Positions 16,905 through 25,754 of a stretch of 34,788 nucleotides of DNA are shown piece after piece. The position numbers and the translations under genes were made by a program. The number at the start of each line of letters is the position of its first letter. The stretch's first letter is position 1. Source of the stretch: Desulfotomaculaceae bacterium (GTDB lineage: Bacteria > Bacillota > Desulfotomaculia > Desulfotomaculales > Pelotomaculaceae); the NCBI GenBank assembly GCA_028696455.1, contig JAQVGZ010000018.1:1-34788 (forward strand). Direction: 5' to 3'. Under the pieces are notes generated by a model that saw nothing but the letters and a program-made list of their open reading frames with translations, searched no databases and had not been told where the DNA came from.

Positions 16905-18068
16905 TTGGGCTATCATAATTTCAGTGCCGGTGGGGGGCATAAATGGCGCTCAATACTGGTGGTTTTTGTTCTAGCCGTTATTTTGACAGCGGGGAGCCTC
17001 CTTTATAGTAATTACCTGCATGCCGGCAACCTGGTTAAAGTCATTACCCTGATCCAGACCCATTATTTGCACCCGGTAGACAACACCCGGATGGTTGATG
17101 GGGCTATCAAGGGCCTGGTCAATTCCTTAAATGATCCGTATTCGGTTTACCTGGATCCAAGTACTTTTGCCAAGCTCCAAGAGCAAATCAAGGGTACTTT
17201 CGGTGGATTGGGTATTTTGGTTGGAGTCAAAGAGGATTATCTTATGGTGGTGCGTGCCTATCAGGGGACACCGGCTGCAAGGGAGGGTATCATGGATGGG
17301 GACATAATAGTAAAAATTGATGACCATGATACCAGAGGGATTGACCTGGACACAGCCATTAACCTGATGCGTGGCCCGGTGGGGTCACAAGTTAGGCTGA
17401 CTATCGACAGAAAGCAGGGAACACGGGAAGGACAACAGTTTACCCGTACCCTGATCAGAGAAGAAATCAGTGTCCCGACGGTCGAAGGGCGTAAAATCCC
17501 CGGTACCGAAATCATGTATATTTCTATAACCCAGTTCACTGAGCGATCAGATGATGAAATGAGAGAGGTCCTGAGCAAGTTAGAGGGCGAGCCTGTTCAG
17601 GGAATTATTTTAGATCTCCGGGACAACCCGGGTGGTGAGCTCACTGCAGCAGTGGAAGTGGCGAGGAATTTTGTGCCAAAAGGCCCCATTGTCTATATTG
17701 ACTACCGGGTAGGGCAAGAACAGGTCTTTCAATCCGAGGGGCAGGTCATAGATCTTCCGCTGGTGGTCCTGATCAACGAGGGCAGCGCCAGCGCTGCTGA
17801 AATTTTAGCTGGTGCAATTAAAGACACCGGCTCAGGTACCTTGGTTGGTGCGAAAACTTTCGGCAAAGGAATTGTTCAAACGGTGTTTCCACTAGATGGC
17901 GGAGCTGGGTTAAAGCTTACTACTGCTCGATACCTGACACCAGCTAGAAATGATATCCACGAAAAGGGGATCCTGCCTGATACTCAGGTCAACTCTTTTG
18001 AGGACCCCTCCCGGGACTTTCAGCTTGAGCAGGCGCTAGAAATTATGAAGCAGAAGATAAGCGGATAA
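16905..18068 (+). CDS. ctpA: Carboxyl-terminal processing protease (S41 family)
   Basis: A 387-residue membrane-anchored serine protease. A single N-terminal membrane anchor (residues about 15-35) precedes a PDZ domain (about 95-180, with GTFGGLGILVG and GDIIVKIDD) and the tail-specific protease domain. The catalytic Ser lies in NEGSASAAEIL and the catalytic Lys in AKTFGKGIVQT. The start is TTG at 16905, after GGAAGGTG at 16889-16896. In Bacillus the homologue at this locus (CtpB) cleaves a sporulation checkpoint protein; a similar role is an inference. The following PDZ membrane protein may be its partner. Confidence 0.94.
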   Translation: MGYHNFSAGGGHKWRSILVVFVLAVILTAGSLLYSNYLHAGNLVKVITLIQTHYLHPVDNTRMVDGAIKGLVNSLNDPYSVYLDPSTFAKLQEQIKGTFGGLGILVGVKEDYLMVVRAYQGTPAAREGIMDGDIIVKIDDHDTRGIDLDTAINLMRGPVGSQVRLTIDRKQGTREGQQFTRTLIREEISVPTVEGRKIPGTEIMYISITQFTERSDDEMREVLSKLEGEPVQGIILDLRDNPGGELTAAVEVARNFVPKGPIVYIDYRVGQEQVFQSEGQVIDLPLVVLINEGSASAAEILAGAIKDTGSGTLVGAKTFGKGIVQTVFPLDGGAGLKLTTARYLTPARNDIHEKGILPDTQVNSFEDPSRDFQLEQALEIMKQKISG

Positions 18069-18196
18069 AATACACCGGTGAATTACTGGCCTCAAGTAAT
18101 AGCGTTGGTGTGCAGCAGGTACATCTGTGGGAAAATCCTCCGCAGTCTTTGACTAGCTTTAAACCGCACCGGGCGATGTAATTGGGGTGGAAGATT

Positions 18197-19450
18197 TTGT
18201 TTCCCTTTGCTGAGGTTTTTCCATTAATTCTGCAGACTTTTATACAGATGCTGACTGACCTGCATTTTTTACCGCTCTTTCTGGTGATAATGATCATAAT
18301 TGCTATGCAGTACAGGCGTGCGGAAAAAATAAAGGAAGAGCTATTTGGCATGAAAAACAGTGGGTTTTGGGCTGACGTGTTCATGTCAACTGGCTTTGGG
18401 CTGCTAGGTGGTCTAGTTGGTAGTTTCCTAATGGTTTTTATCGGCCTGTCCCTATCTGAATCGGGTCTCATTTATCTATGGCCGATAGCCATCCTACTCA
18501 TGTTGATAAATGTACGCTTTCTATGCTTTGCCTATTCAGGTGGAATATTATCACTATCCAGTCTACTGCTAGGGTTTCCCCAGGTTAATGTGTCACAAAT
18601 TATAGCTTTGGTGGCCGTGCTGCATATAGTCGAGAGTCTTTTAATTCTTGCCGGTGGTCACTTGGGGGCAGCGCCGGCTTATATCAAGGGCACTGGCGGT
18701 AAGGTTACTGGCGGCTTCACCCTGCAAAAATTCTGGCCGATACCGCTCGTGGTTCTGGCCGTTGCAGGTGCTGGTCCAATCCAGGGTGGTGTTGAAATGC
18801 CTTCTTGGTGGCCGTTAATCAAACCAGGCCTACCTGGAGACCCGCAAAATATGGTATATACTTTGATGCCTGTAATTGCCGGGCTGGGCTACGGTGACAT
18901 GGCCATGGCCAGGAGCCCAGTGGAAAAAAGCCGCTTGTCTGCAATTTACCTGGGTGTTTACAGCCTGCTCCTGCTAATCCTGGCTGTGCTTGCAGAACAT
19001 AGCAGAGTGGTAATGTTGACGGCAGCGCTGTTCTCCCCACTTGGTCATGAGGCAGTGGTTTTAATCAGCCGCAGGTTCGAATTTATGAATGAACCGCTGT
19101 ATGTTGCGCCTGACCGGGGGGTTAAGGTTCTTGATGTTTTGCCCGGTGGAGTAGCCTGGCGGGCAGGCATTCGCTCTGGGGACATTATTCTGGCGATTAA
19201 CGATGAGGATTTAAATAATAAAAGTGAGCTGGCGCAATTCCAGGCGAGGGCTATTTTCCAACAAAGAGTAGATTATTATAGTCATGCCGCCGGCAAAATC
19301 AGGCGTGGTTTTCTTGCTCCTGCAAACCCGGGCCGGCATTGGGACATGTTGCCCGTGCCGGAAGGAAACGAGGATATATATATCGAATTGCTCCAAGGTG
19401 GTTTGCTGGGGAGCTGGCTCCAAAAGTTATGGAGAGTATTAAAGGGCTGA
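18197..19450 (+). CDS. Multi-TM PDZ protein, MinJ/YvjD-like
   Basis: A protein of about 417 residues with roughly eight hydrophobic spans over the first 290 residues and a C-terminal PDZ domain (about 305-375; VKVLDVLPGGVAWRAG, RSGDIILAIND). The architecture and the position right after ftsEX-ctpA match MinJ (YvjD) of Bacillus, which bridges DivIVA and MinD to place the division septum. Two TTG starts are possible: 18182, or 18197, which is 6 bases after GGGGTGG and is preferred here. No DivIVA or MinD gene is in the window. The homology is inferred from topology and gene order and not from a search, so the name is tentative. Confidence 0.75.
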   Translation: MFPFAEVFPLILQTFIQMLTDLHFLPLFLVIMIIIAMQYRRAEKIKEELFGMKNSGFWADVFMSTGFGLLGGLVGSFLMVFIGLSLSESGLIYLWPIAILLMLINVRFLCFAYSGGILSLSSLLLGFPQVNVSQIIALVAVLHIVESLLILAGGHLGAAPAYIKGTGGKVTGGFTLQKFWPIPLVVLAVAGAGPIQGGVEMPSWWPLIKPGLPGDPQNMVYTLMPVIAGLGYGDMAMARSPVEKSRLSAIYLGVYSLLLLILAVLAEHSRVVMLTAALFSPLGHEAVVLISRRFEFMNEPLYVAPDRGVKVLDVLPGGVAWRAGIRSGDIILAINDEDLNNKSELAQFQARAIFQQRVDYYSHAAGKIRRGFLAPANPGRHWDMLPVPEGNEDIYIELLQGGLLGSWLQKLWRVLKG

Positions 19451-19514
19451 AACTTTTTAAAGAGGCAGCTCCTTTATTTTATTCTAATCAATTAGCAATA
19501 ATGGAGGTCTAGGC

Positions 19515-20126
19515 TTGAACAAAGTTATTTACGATAAAGATCATGACTTGAGCAGTATAAATACCCTTGCGGAATTACATTCCTTAGCCAGGGATTGTAG
19601 GAGGTGCGGTCTGCGGAGCGGCTGCTCGGGGGTGGTTTTTGGAGAGGGGAATCCGGAAGCCAGGTTAATGTTGATCGGGGAAGGCCCGGGGGGTGATGAG
19701 GACCGGCAAGGTCGCCCGTTTGTGGGCAAGGCAGGACAGCTTTTGGACAAGATCCTGGCTGCTGTGAATATGGAACGATTTACCCACGTTTATATAGCTA
19801 ATGTAGTTAAGTGCCGGCCGCCAGGAAACAGAGCCCCGCAAACGGACGAGGCGGCAGCATGTCTTCCGTGGCTATACCGCCAAATCGAGCTGGTTTCCCC
19901 CAGGATTATCGTCTTGCTGGGCAGTACTGCTCTGCAAAACCTAATCGAGCCGGGGGCAAGGATCACTGTTATGCGCGGTAAGTGGTTGGTTAGCAAGAGC
20001 GGGATCAAGATCATGCCCACTTTTCACCCGGCAGCCTTATTACGGGATACCAGCAAGAAGCGACCCGTGTGGGAAGACTTTCAAAAAGTTAGGGATGAGT
20101 ATTTGAGGGAGCAGCGGCAACATTGA
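19515..20126 (+). CDS. Family 4 uracil-DNA glycosylase (4Fe-4S)
   Basis: A 203-residue type 4 uracil-DNA glycosylase that removes uracil from DNA. Conserved motifs are GEGPGGDEDRQGRPFVGKAG (active site), NVVKCRPPGNRAP and the C-terminal HPAALLR. Cysteines suited to the [4Fe-4S] cluster are in CRRC (near residue 30), CRPP and AAACLPW. The start is TTG at 19515, after GGAGG. The last 38 bases overlap the 3' end of the minus-strand YaaL-like gene, a convergent arrangement. Confidence 0.94.
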   Translation: MNKVIYDKDHDLSSINTLAELHSLARDCRRCGLRSGCSGVVFGEGNPEARLMLIGEGPGGDEDRQGRPFVGKAGQLLDKILAAVNMERFTHVYIANVVKCRPPGNRAPQTDEAAACLPWLYRQIELVSPRIIVLLGSTALQNLIEPGARITVMRGKWLVSKSGIKIMPTFHPAALLRDTSKKRPVWEDFQKVRDEYLREQRQH

Positions 20127-20406
20127 CGATGGTTGTGGGCCATACCTTAAGCCCTTCCTGCCGGGCTTGTTTGAGCAGGAACATATAGTATCTTTCCGTA
20201 GAGTTGATTTTATATATGACATAGTCCGTGCAGTCGTTATCAACCTGGTCAAATTCCCTTAGTGCCTGCTGCCAGTCGCGCCGGGCATTATCGATGGCCG
20301 ACATCAGGGTGTGAGACCCAGGGGACGCGGCTAATCGGGCCTTCAATTTTGGTGGCGCAATATTTAATGTGTTTAACCATGATAAGATAACTGTAATTAT
20401 ATTCAT
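20089..20406 (-). CDS. YaaL family protein (DUF2508-like)
   Basis: A 105-residue small protein resembling the YaaL/DUF2508 family of Firmicutes. The recognisable part is ARRDWQQALREFDQVDN and DYVIYKINSTERYYMFLLKQ, a helical pair typical of the family. The first 20 residues (MNIITVILSWLNTLNIAPP) are hydrophobic. GAGGTGGG lies 7 bases before the ATG and an extended -10 promoter precedes it. The 3' end overlaps the uracil-DNA glycosylase gene by 38 bases. YaaL usually sits next to recR/bofA, which is not the case here. Function unknown. Confidence 0.75.
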   Translation of the reverse strand: MNIITVILSWLNTLNIAPPKLKARLAASPGSHTLMSAIDNARRDWQQALREFDQVDNDCTDYVIYKINSTERYYMFLLKQARQEGLKVWPTTIVNVAAAPSNTHP

Positions 20407-20447
20407 TATTTCCCACCTCTGTTAATATCTACGTTGATAAGCGGGAA

Positions 20448-20456
20448 ATTATAACA
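20448..20456 (-). promoter_or_regulatory. Extended -10 promoter of the YaaL-like gene
   Basis: The minus strand reads TGTTATAAT, a TGn extended -10 with perfect TATAAT, about 42 bases upstream of the ATG. The -35 is poor (TAAGAA). Confidence 0.55.
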
Positions 20457-20477
20457 TAAGTTAAACTATTTTCTTAA

Positions 20478-20505
20478 TTGTTATTGCCCGACAAGATAGT
20501 ACAAT
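20478..20505 (+). promoter_or_regulatory. Candidate promoter of the sortase gene
   Basis: TTGTTA at 20478-20483, a 16-base spacer, TACAAT at 20500-20505. It is divergent from the YaaL promoter and leaves a leader of about 90 bases. Confidence 0.45.
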
Positions 20506-20600
20506 GTTACTTATTAAATTCTGCGGAGCGAACGACAACGTCAACCACATTAGCTAAGTAATGACAATAATAGGGACATCGGAGAGGTCAGCAATTAGTT

Positions 20601-21191
20601 ATGAAAAGGTTAAGTGTTATAATTATTTTAATTGGGGTATTGCTAATGGTCTATCCCCTTGTTGTAGAGTATTATGCCCGCTACGAACAGGAAAGAATGA
20701 TCGCTTTGTTTGACCGTAATGTTGCAGCAGTATCAGAAAAAAATGATGACCTGCCGGCTTGCGATCTTCATACTGACGGGTTATCACAAAACACGGAGTT
20801 TCGTGAAGCAAAAATTGAAGTTACAAAAATAGGCCTGTCTGCAGTGGTGGTATGTGGAACATCACTGATAGACCTGGCCAGGGGCCCTGGTTGGTATGTG
20901 GAATCCGCACTGCCGGGTCAGGGGAATACAGCCATTGCCGGACACCGGACCATGCACGGGGCCTGGTTCCGCAACCTGGATCAGCTTAAAGAAAATGATC
21001 TAATAAAAGTTGTATTTGAGGGACAGGACTATTTATATAGAGTCGAAAGAGTTTTTATTATTGCTAAAGATGACTGGAGTGTAATTGACCCCTGCGGTTA
21101 CCCGGCTCTGACCCTGACAACCTGTCATCCGGTCGGGAGAGCTAGTCAGCGCCTGGTGGTGCGTGCAGCCCTGGTCAATGACAGTCAATAA
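20601..21191 (+). CDS. Class D-like sortase
   Basis: A 196-residue sortase, a cysteine transpeptidase that attaches surface proteins to the cell wall. An N-terminal membrane anchor (residues 4-24) precedes the sortase beta-barrel. The catalytic triad is visible: His in IAGHRTMHG, Cys in LTLTTCHPVG and Arg in ASQRLVVRA. The TLTTC motif and length fit class D. The ribosome site GGAGAGG lies somewhat far (about 13 bases) before the ATG. No gene with an LPxTG-like sorting signal was seen in the window, so its substrate is encoded elsewhere. Confidence 0.92.
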   Translation: MKRLSVIIILIGVLLMVYPLVVEYYARYEQERMIALFDRNVAAVSEKNDDLPACDLHTDGLSQNTEFREAKIEVTKIGLSAVVVCGTSLIDLARGPGWYVESALPGQGNTAIAGHRTMHGAWFRNLDQLKENDLIKVVFEGQDYLYRVERVFIIAKDDWSVIDPCGYPALTLTTCHPVGRASQRLVVRAALVNDSQ

Positions 21192-21219
21192 AACAGGGCA
21201 GTGGTATCCGGGCTAGTCA

Positions 21220-23418
21220 CTAGCATTTGGAGAAACCGCAACTTCGGCAAATTAAGCATCCTTCAGCCCTTTCGAGCTTTTGTCCACACTCACATAATAG
21301 AGCCTCATCGATAACTTTTTTCTTCTGTCCGTTATTTTCGCGGCACTGGTTATTCAGTTCCGCTTTAATCTCAGCCACTTTGTATGCTATAGCTGATGCG
21401 CAGGACTTGCCGGGTGAAAGGTTTTTACCCTTCCCTTTAGCGAGCATGTAAGACGGGCAAGAGTGAGTGCCATTTAATTGTTCGACTATTTCATCAACTG
21501 CTATACCGCCGCGTATAGCCAGGCTAATCAGCCTTGAGGTAGCTTCGGTATAGACCAGGCAGCCTCCGTCAGACCCGGTAGTAATGAAGGTTTCTAAAAT
21601 CTTACCACTATCAGGCTGATAGTTTACCGTAAGATATAGCTTGCCACAGCCGGTATCAAGACGATGGGTCATGCCCTGGGCGCTTCTGGGGCGAGGTAAT
21701 ATTTCACCGCGCTGGAGAACCTTTTTCTCCGGGGACTTATCCTGCGTGCCAATGGTTACTGTGCCTTCCTTACAGCCGTCCCGGAAGACAGTAATTCCTT
21801 TTAGTCCGAGTTTATAAGCCATAAGATAGCACTGTCCAATATCCGCAACAGTAGCTGAGCCGGGCAGGTTGATGGTTTTGCTTACCGCGTTATCTACATG
21901 TTTTTGTACTTCTGCTTGCATTAAAATATGGTCTTCAGGAGCAATATCCTGAGCGCTTTTAAAGACCCGTGAAATACCCTCCGGCAGCTGCGCACAGTTC
22001 TGGCAGGTGCCGCGACGGGCTACCTCTTCCAGGGTCTCCTTGGGCACTCCCCGCTCCTGGCATGCTTTCAGGAATAGCGGGCTGAACACCTCAAATTCTC
22101 CTGCTACGTTTGTTGATTTTTTATAAGCTACCGCAAATATTGGCTCAATGCCGTAGCCCTCACAACCGGCCATAGTTGTTACTGAACCGGTGGGGGCAAT
22201 GGTGATGCAGGCGGCATTGCGCCGCTTTTCTGACGGGTAAAATTTGCTGTTTTCCCAAAGAGGAAAACAGCCGCGCAAATTTCCTAGTTCCCGTGAGGCT
22301 TCGCTTGCTGTTTCCTGCATCAGCCCGGTAATTTCCCCTGCATATTTTCTGCCTTCTTCGGAGTCATAAGGCAGTCCAGCCTTGATCAAGACGTCTGCGA
22401 GGCCAGTAAACCCCAGGCCGATTTTCCGGGTTGCTCTGGTTGCCTCGGCAATTATCGGCAGGGGGTAATTGGCTATGTCGATCTGGTTGTCCAGGAACCG
22501 GACGGCATGATAGACTGTATCAATGAGCAGCTCTCGGTTAAGCTGGCCGTTATCCGTTACCATCCTGGCCAGATTAATGCTGCCCAAAAGGCAGGATTCT
22601 CCCGGTAAAAGAGGTTGTTCTCCACAGGGGTTGGTGCAGTTTAGCAGTTTATCCTGTATGGGATTATAAGCTTGTACTGTATCCAGAAAAATAATTCCAG
22701 GATCACCACAAGCATGGGCCGCTTTAACGATAAATTCCCAGAGGGTAGCTGCCGGCAGTACTTCATGTACCTTGCCATTGAATTGGAGCGGCCAATCGGC
22801 TCCTTTTTCCAGAGCTTCCATAAAGGTATCGGTCACGCCAACTGACAAGTTGAAGTTTGTTAAACCACCGTCAAGCTTGGAGTTAATAAAATCAATGATT
22901 TCCGGGTGATCAACATTTAAGATACCCATCGACGCGCCGCGGCGCACGCCGCCCTGCATGACCATATTGGAGGAAGCATTATAAAGCTTTATAAGCTCCA
23001 CCACGCCCGAGGCTTTTCCTTTGGTAGAATATACCAGGGAACCGCGCGGCCTGATCGTGCTGAAGTTATACCCCACCCCGCCGCCAGATTTAAAAATCAT
23101 AGCTGTTGACATCAAGGTGTCATACATAGAGTGCAGCGAATCTTCCACAGCTAGGACAAAGCAGGCGGAAGGCTGCCACGGCCGGTCAGGTTTTCCCATA
23201 TTGGCCCAAATGGGTGTTGACGGCACAAAAAGGAGGTCGCCCATTATGCCGGCAAATTTTTCTTCCCAATGCTTTTGGTTTTCCGGCTCGGCGCTTGCCG
23301 TCACCCGGGCCAGACGGTATACTGCCTCTTCGAAGGTTTCGATAATCCTACCTAGCTCGTCTTTTAAGGCATAGCGTGCGTCGAAAACTTTCTGTCCTGC
23401 TTCAGTTAATCCGGTCAT
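21220..23418 (-). CDS. nrdJ: Adenosylcobalamin-dependent ribonucleotide reductase (class II)
   Basis: A 732-residue class II ribonucleotide reductase that reduces ribonucleotides to deoxyribonucleotides with coenzyme B12, independent of oxygen. The thiyl-radical Cys265 and Glu267 are in TNPCGEQ. The redox pair is Cys86 (SACFVL) and Cys276 (GESCLLG), and the TSCPD-like C-terminus has clustered cysteines (CECGQ, CLICRSC). The ATG follows AAAGGTGG. No ATP-cone domain is present at the N-terminus. A possible -35/-10 lies upstream (TTGCAA ... TAAAGT), but no cobalamin riboswitch was seen. It follows the metal ATPase on the same strand with a 209-base gap. Confidence 0.96.
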   Translation of the reverse strand: MTGLTEAGQKVFDARYALKDELGRIIETFEEAVYRLARVTASAEPENQKHWEEKFAGIMGDLLFVPSTPIWANMGKPDRPWQPSACFVLAVEDSLHSMYDTLMSTAMIFKSGGGVGYNFSTIRPRGSLVYSTKGKASGVVELIKLYNASSNMVMQGGVRRGASMGILNVDHPEIIDFINSKLDGGLTNFNLSVGVTDTFMEALEKGADWPLQFNGKVHEVLPAATLWEFIVKAAHACGDPGIIFLDTVQAYNPIQDKLLNCTNPCGEQPLLPGESCLLGSINLARMVTDNGQLNRELLIDTVYHAVRFLDNQIDIANYPLPIIAEATRATRKIGLGFTGLADVLIKAGLPYDSEEGRKYAGEITGLMQETASEASRELGNLRGCFPLWENSKFYPSEKRRNAACITIAPTGSVTTMAGCEGYGIEPIFAVAYKKSTNVAGEFEVFSPLFLKACQERGVPKETLEEVARRGTCQNCAQLPEGISRVFKSAQDIAPEDHILMQAEVQKHVDNAVSKTINLPGSATVADIGQCYLMAYKLGLKGITVFRDGCKEGTVTIGTQDKSPEKKVLQRGEILPRPRSAQGMTHRLDTGCGKLYLTVNYQPDSGKILETFITTGSDGGCLVYTEATSRLISLAIRGGIAVDEIVEQLNGTHSCPSYMLAKGKGKNLSPGKSCASAIAYKVAEIKAELNNQCRENNGQKKKVIDEALLCECGQKLERAEGCLICRSCGFSKC

Positions 23419-23627
23419 AAATAGCCACCTTTACCCGCCAAAAAAGGCTTATATTTCTAAATTTATTTCATTTATAATTTTAGTATCACTTTATTATGTT
23501 TTAGCTGTCTTTGCAACAATCATAAGTACTGATTACTGGTTAACAGCTTCCGCGTGCTTGCTTTTCAGTTAACTTATAAGTCTATATCAAAAGGGATGAT
23601 TATTACGAGAGCGGCGATAATTTGGTA

Positions 23628-25754
23628 CTAATCCCCAGGTTTTAATCGCATTAGACGGATGCTGTTCAGAGTGACGAGGACTGTTGCCCCCATATCTCCC
23701 AGGATAGCCAGCCATAGCGTAAGCCACCCCGGGAAGACTGCCAGAACCGCAATGGTCTTGATAGCCAGGGCAAAAGCAATGTTCTGTCGGATAATCCTCA
23801 GAGTAGCCCGGCTGAGTCTGATAGTAAAGGGGAGCTTGGTGAGGTCATCTGCCATTAGGGCAATATCGGCTGTTTCCAGCGCTATATCAGTGCCAGCCCC
23901 TCCCATGGCGATCCCTATATTCGCCGTGGCCAGCGCTGGGGTGTCATTAACCCCGTCACCAACCATAGCCACCTTTCCATATTTCTCTTGATAAGTCTCA
24001 ATTGCGGTCACTTTATCCTGAGGTAGAAGTTCAGCGCGATACTCATCCACTCCTGCCCGTTCAGACATAGCCTGAGCTGTGGCCTCATTATCCCCGGTGA
24101 GCATGATCGTATGCTTGATGCCCAGCCTTCTCAAAGCTGCCAGAGAGGCTTTAGTGGTTTCACGGACCTCATCCGCTACAGCGATAAGACCCAGGAAGCC
24201 TTGCCGTGTTCCGACAAGCATGACTGTTTTACCTTCCTTTTGGAGAAGGGCGACTTGCTCATCGATTAAGTTGGATTTGATGCCTAACGACTTGAACAGA
24301 CAGGGGTTACCGATATAAATTTTTTGTTCATTTATTGTGCCCTGGGCTCCCCGGCCGGCAATATTACTAAAATCTTCCGCAGGACTCCAGGCAAGATGGC
24401 GGGCTTTTGCAGCTTTAATAATTGCCTCCGCTAGTGGATGTTCTGAACGGGTCTCCAGAGCAGCGGCGATTTGCAGCAACTTTTGCTCGGAGCAGGTTCT
24501 GGCGGGAATAATGTCGGTGACGGCAGGCACGCCTTTAGTCAGGGTTCCTGTTTTATCGAAGGCGATAGCCTGAATAGTGCCAGCCTCTTCCAGGTAAATG
24601 CCACCCTTGATCAGAACCCCTTGCCGGGCGGCGTTACTGATGGCACTCACGATTGCTACCGGTGTGGATACTACCAGCGCGCAGGGGCAAGAAACTACTA
24701 GGAGTGCCAGACCCCGGTAAAACCAGGGCTCCCAGTCATAGCCAAGGAACAGGGAGGGGGCCAGGATAATCCCTAAAGCGAGGACTAGTACTATGGGGGT
24801 GTAGATAGCAGCAAAACGTTCTACAAAAGCCTGGGCGGGCGCCCGTTTAGACTGGGCTTCTTCCACCAGGTTAATAATTTTCGCAATAGTGGTATCCTGA
24901 ACATGCTTGGTTACTTCAACCTCCAGGGAGCCACTGATATTTAGCGTACCAGCGTAAACTTCAGCGCCGATTCCTTTTTCCACTGGCGCCGACTCGCCCG
25001 TAATCGAAGCCTGGTTAATTGCTGACTCACCCTTAATAATGCGCCCATCCATAGCAATTTTTTCACCGGGGCGAATGATCATAAGGTCTCCCACCATAAT
25101 TTCCTCTACCGGGACATCCACTTCACCATCGGGCCGGGAAATTCGGGCTGCTTTTGGCGCAATGTGCATGAGGCGGTCAATTGCATGGCGCGCCCGGTCC
25201 ATAGTCCAGACTTCCAGCATTTCTGAGATCGCATATAAAAAAGCGACTACTGCACCTTCTTCCCAATGGCCAATGGCCATAGCCCCGAGGATAGCCATGC
25301 TCATCAGCACGCTCATGTTGAAGTCCAGCCGGGATAGAGAGTAAAAGGCCTTACGGAAATTACCCCACCCACCGATAGCTATGGCAGCCACATACATCGG
25401 AATGTAGACTGCTGAAGAGACAGTTATCCACTCTGCGATATAACCGGCCAATAATGCCACCAGGGCGGTTGCCACCCGGATCGGCTCCCAATTAATTCGG
25501 GGCTTTACCGGCCCGGCCAGTGACTCGTGATCGGGGAAAACATTGTAATTTTCCTTTCTGCCTTCCCCCCGGATCGCCTCCAGGCTGACTGCACCCTCAA
25601 CCTTAAGTTTACCTATCATCGTGTTAAAGCTGACTCTGGTTACACCAGGGAGAGCCGCTACGCTTTTCTCAAACTTGACGGCACAGTCCATTCAGGTAAT
25701 CCCCTCTACTCTATAAACAGTGACAGGGGCGGCTAATGCTTTGGCCTTGCGCAA
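23628..25754 (-). CDS. Zn/Cd/Pb-type P1B ATPase with in-frame TGA at the metal-binding CxxC (putative selenoprotein)
   Basis: A heavy-metal efflux P-type ATPase of the CadA/ZntA group. It has the CPC membrane motif (VVSCPCALVVS), phosphorylated Asp in DKTGTLTKG, SEHPLAEAI, GDGVNDTPAL, and the DMGATVLVTLNSIRL end typical of Zn/Cd pumps. The easy call starts at ATG 25691 (687 residues, MDCAVKFEK). However, the frame upstream is open and encodes the missing front of an HMA domain (VTVYRVEGIT), then TGA at 25692-25694, then MDCAVKFEKSVAALPGV. TGA replaces the first Cys of GITCxDC. With TTG 25754 as start (ribosome site GAAGGTGAT) the product has about 708 residues with residue 21 as Sec; ATG 25844 is another possible start. 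Readthrough is unproven. A nonsense mutation with reinitiation at 25691 is the alternative. Confidence 0.85.
25692..25694 (-). other. In-frame TGA at first Cys of CxxC: candidate selenocysteine codon
   Basis: On the minus strand the codons read GGG ATT ACC TGA ATG GAC TGT GCC (G-I-T-*-M-D-C-A). The second Cys of the motif is intact, and homology to HMA domains is continuous across the TGA. Only one base separates TGA from a Cys codon. A SECIS and a Sec-decoding system would be needed; neither can be confirmed from this window. Confidence 0.6.

Noticed and set aside
23419-23627. Cobalamin riboswitch before nrdJ
   Set aside because: The minus-strand leader is AT-rich and shows no B12-box-like conserved core or pseudoknot-forming segments that I could recognise.
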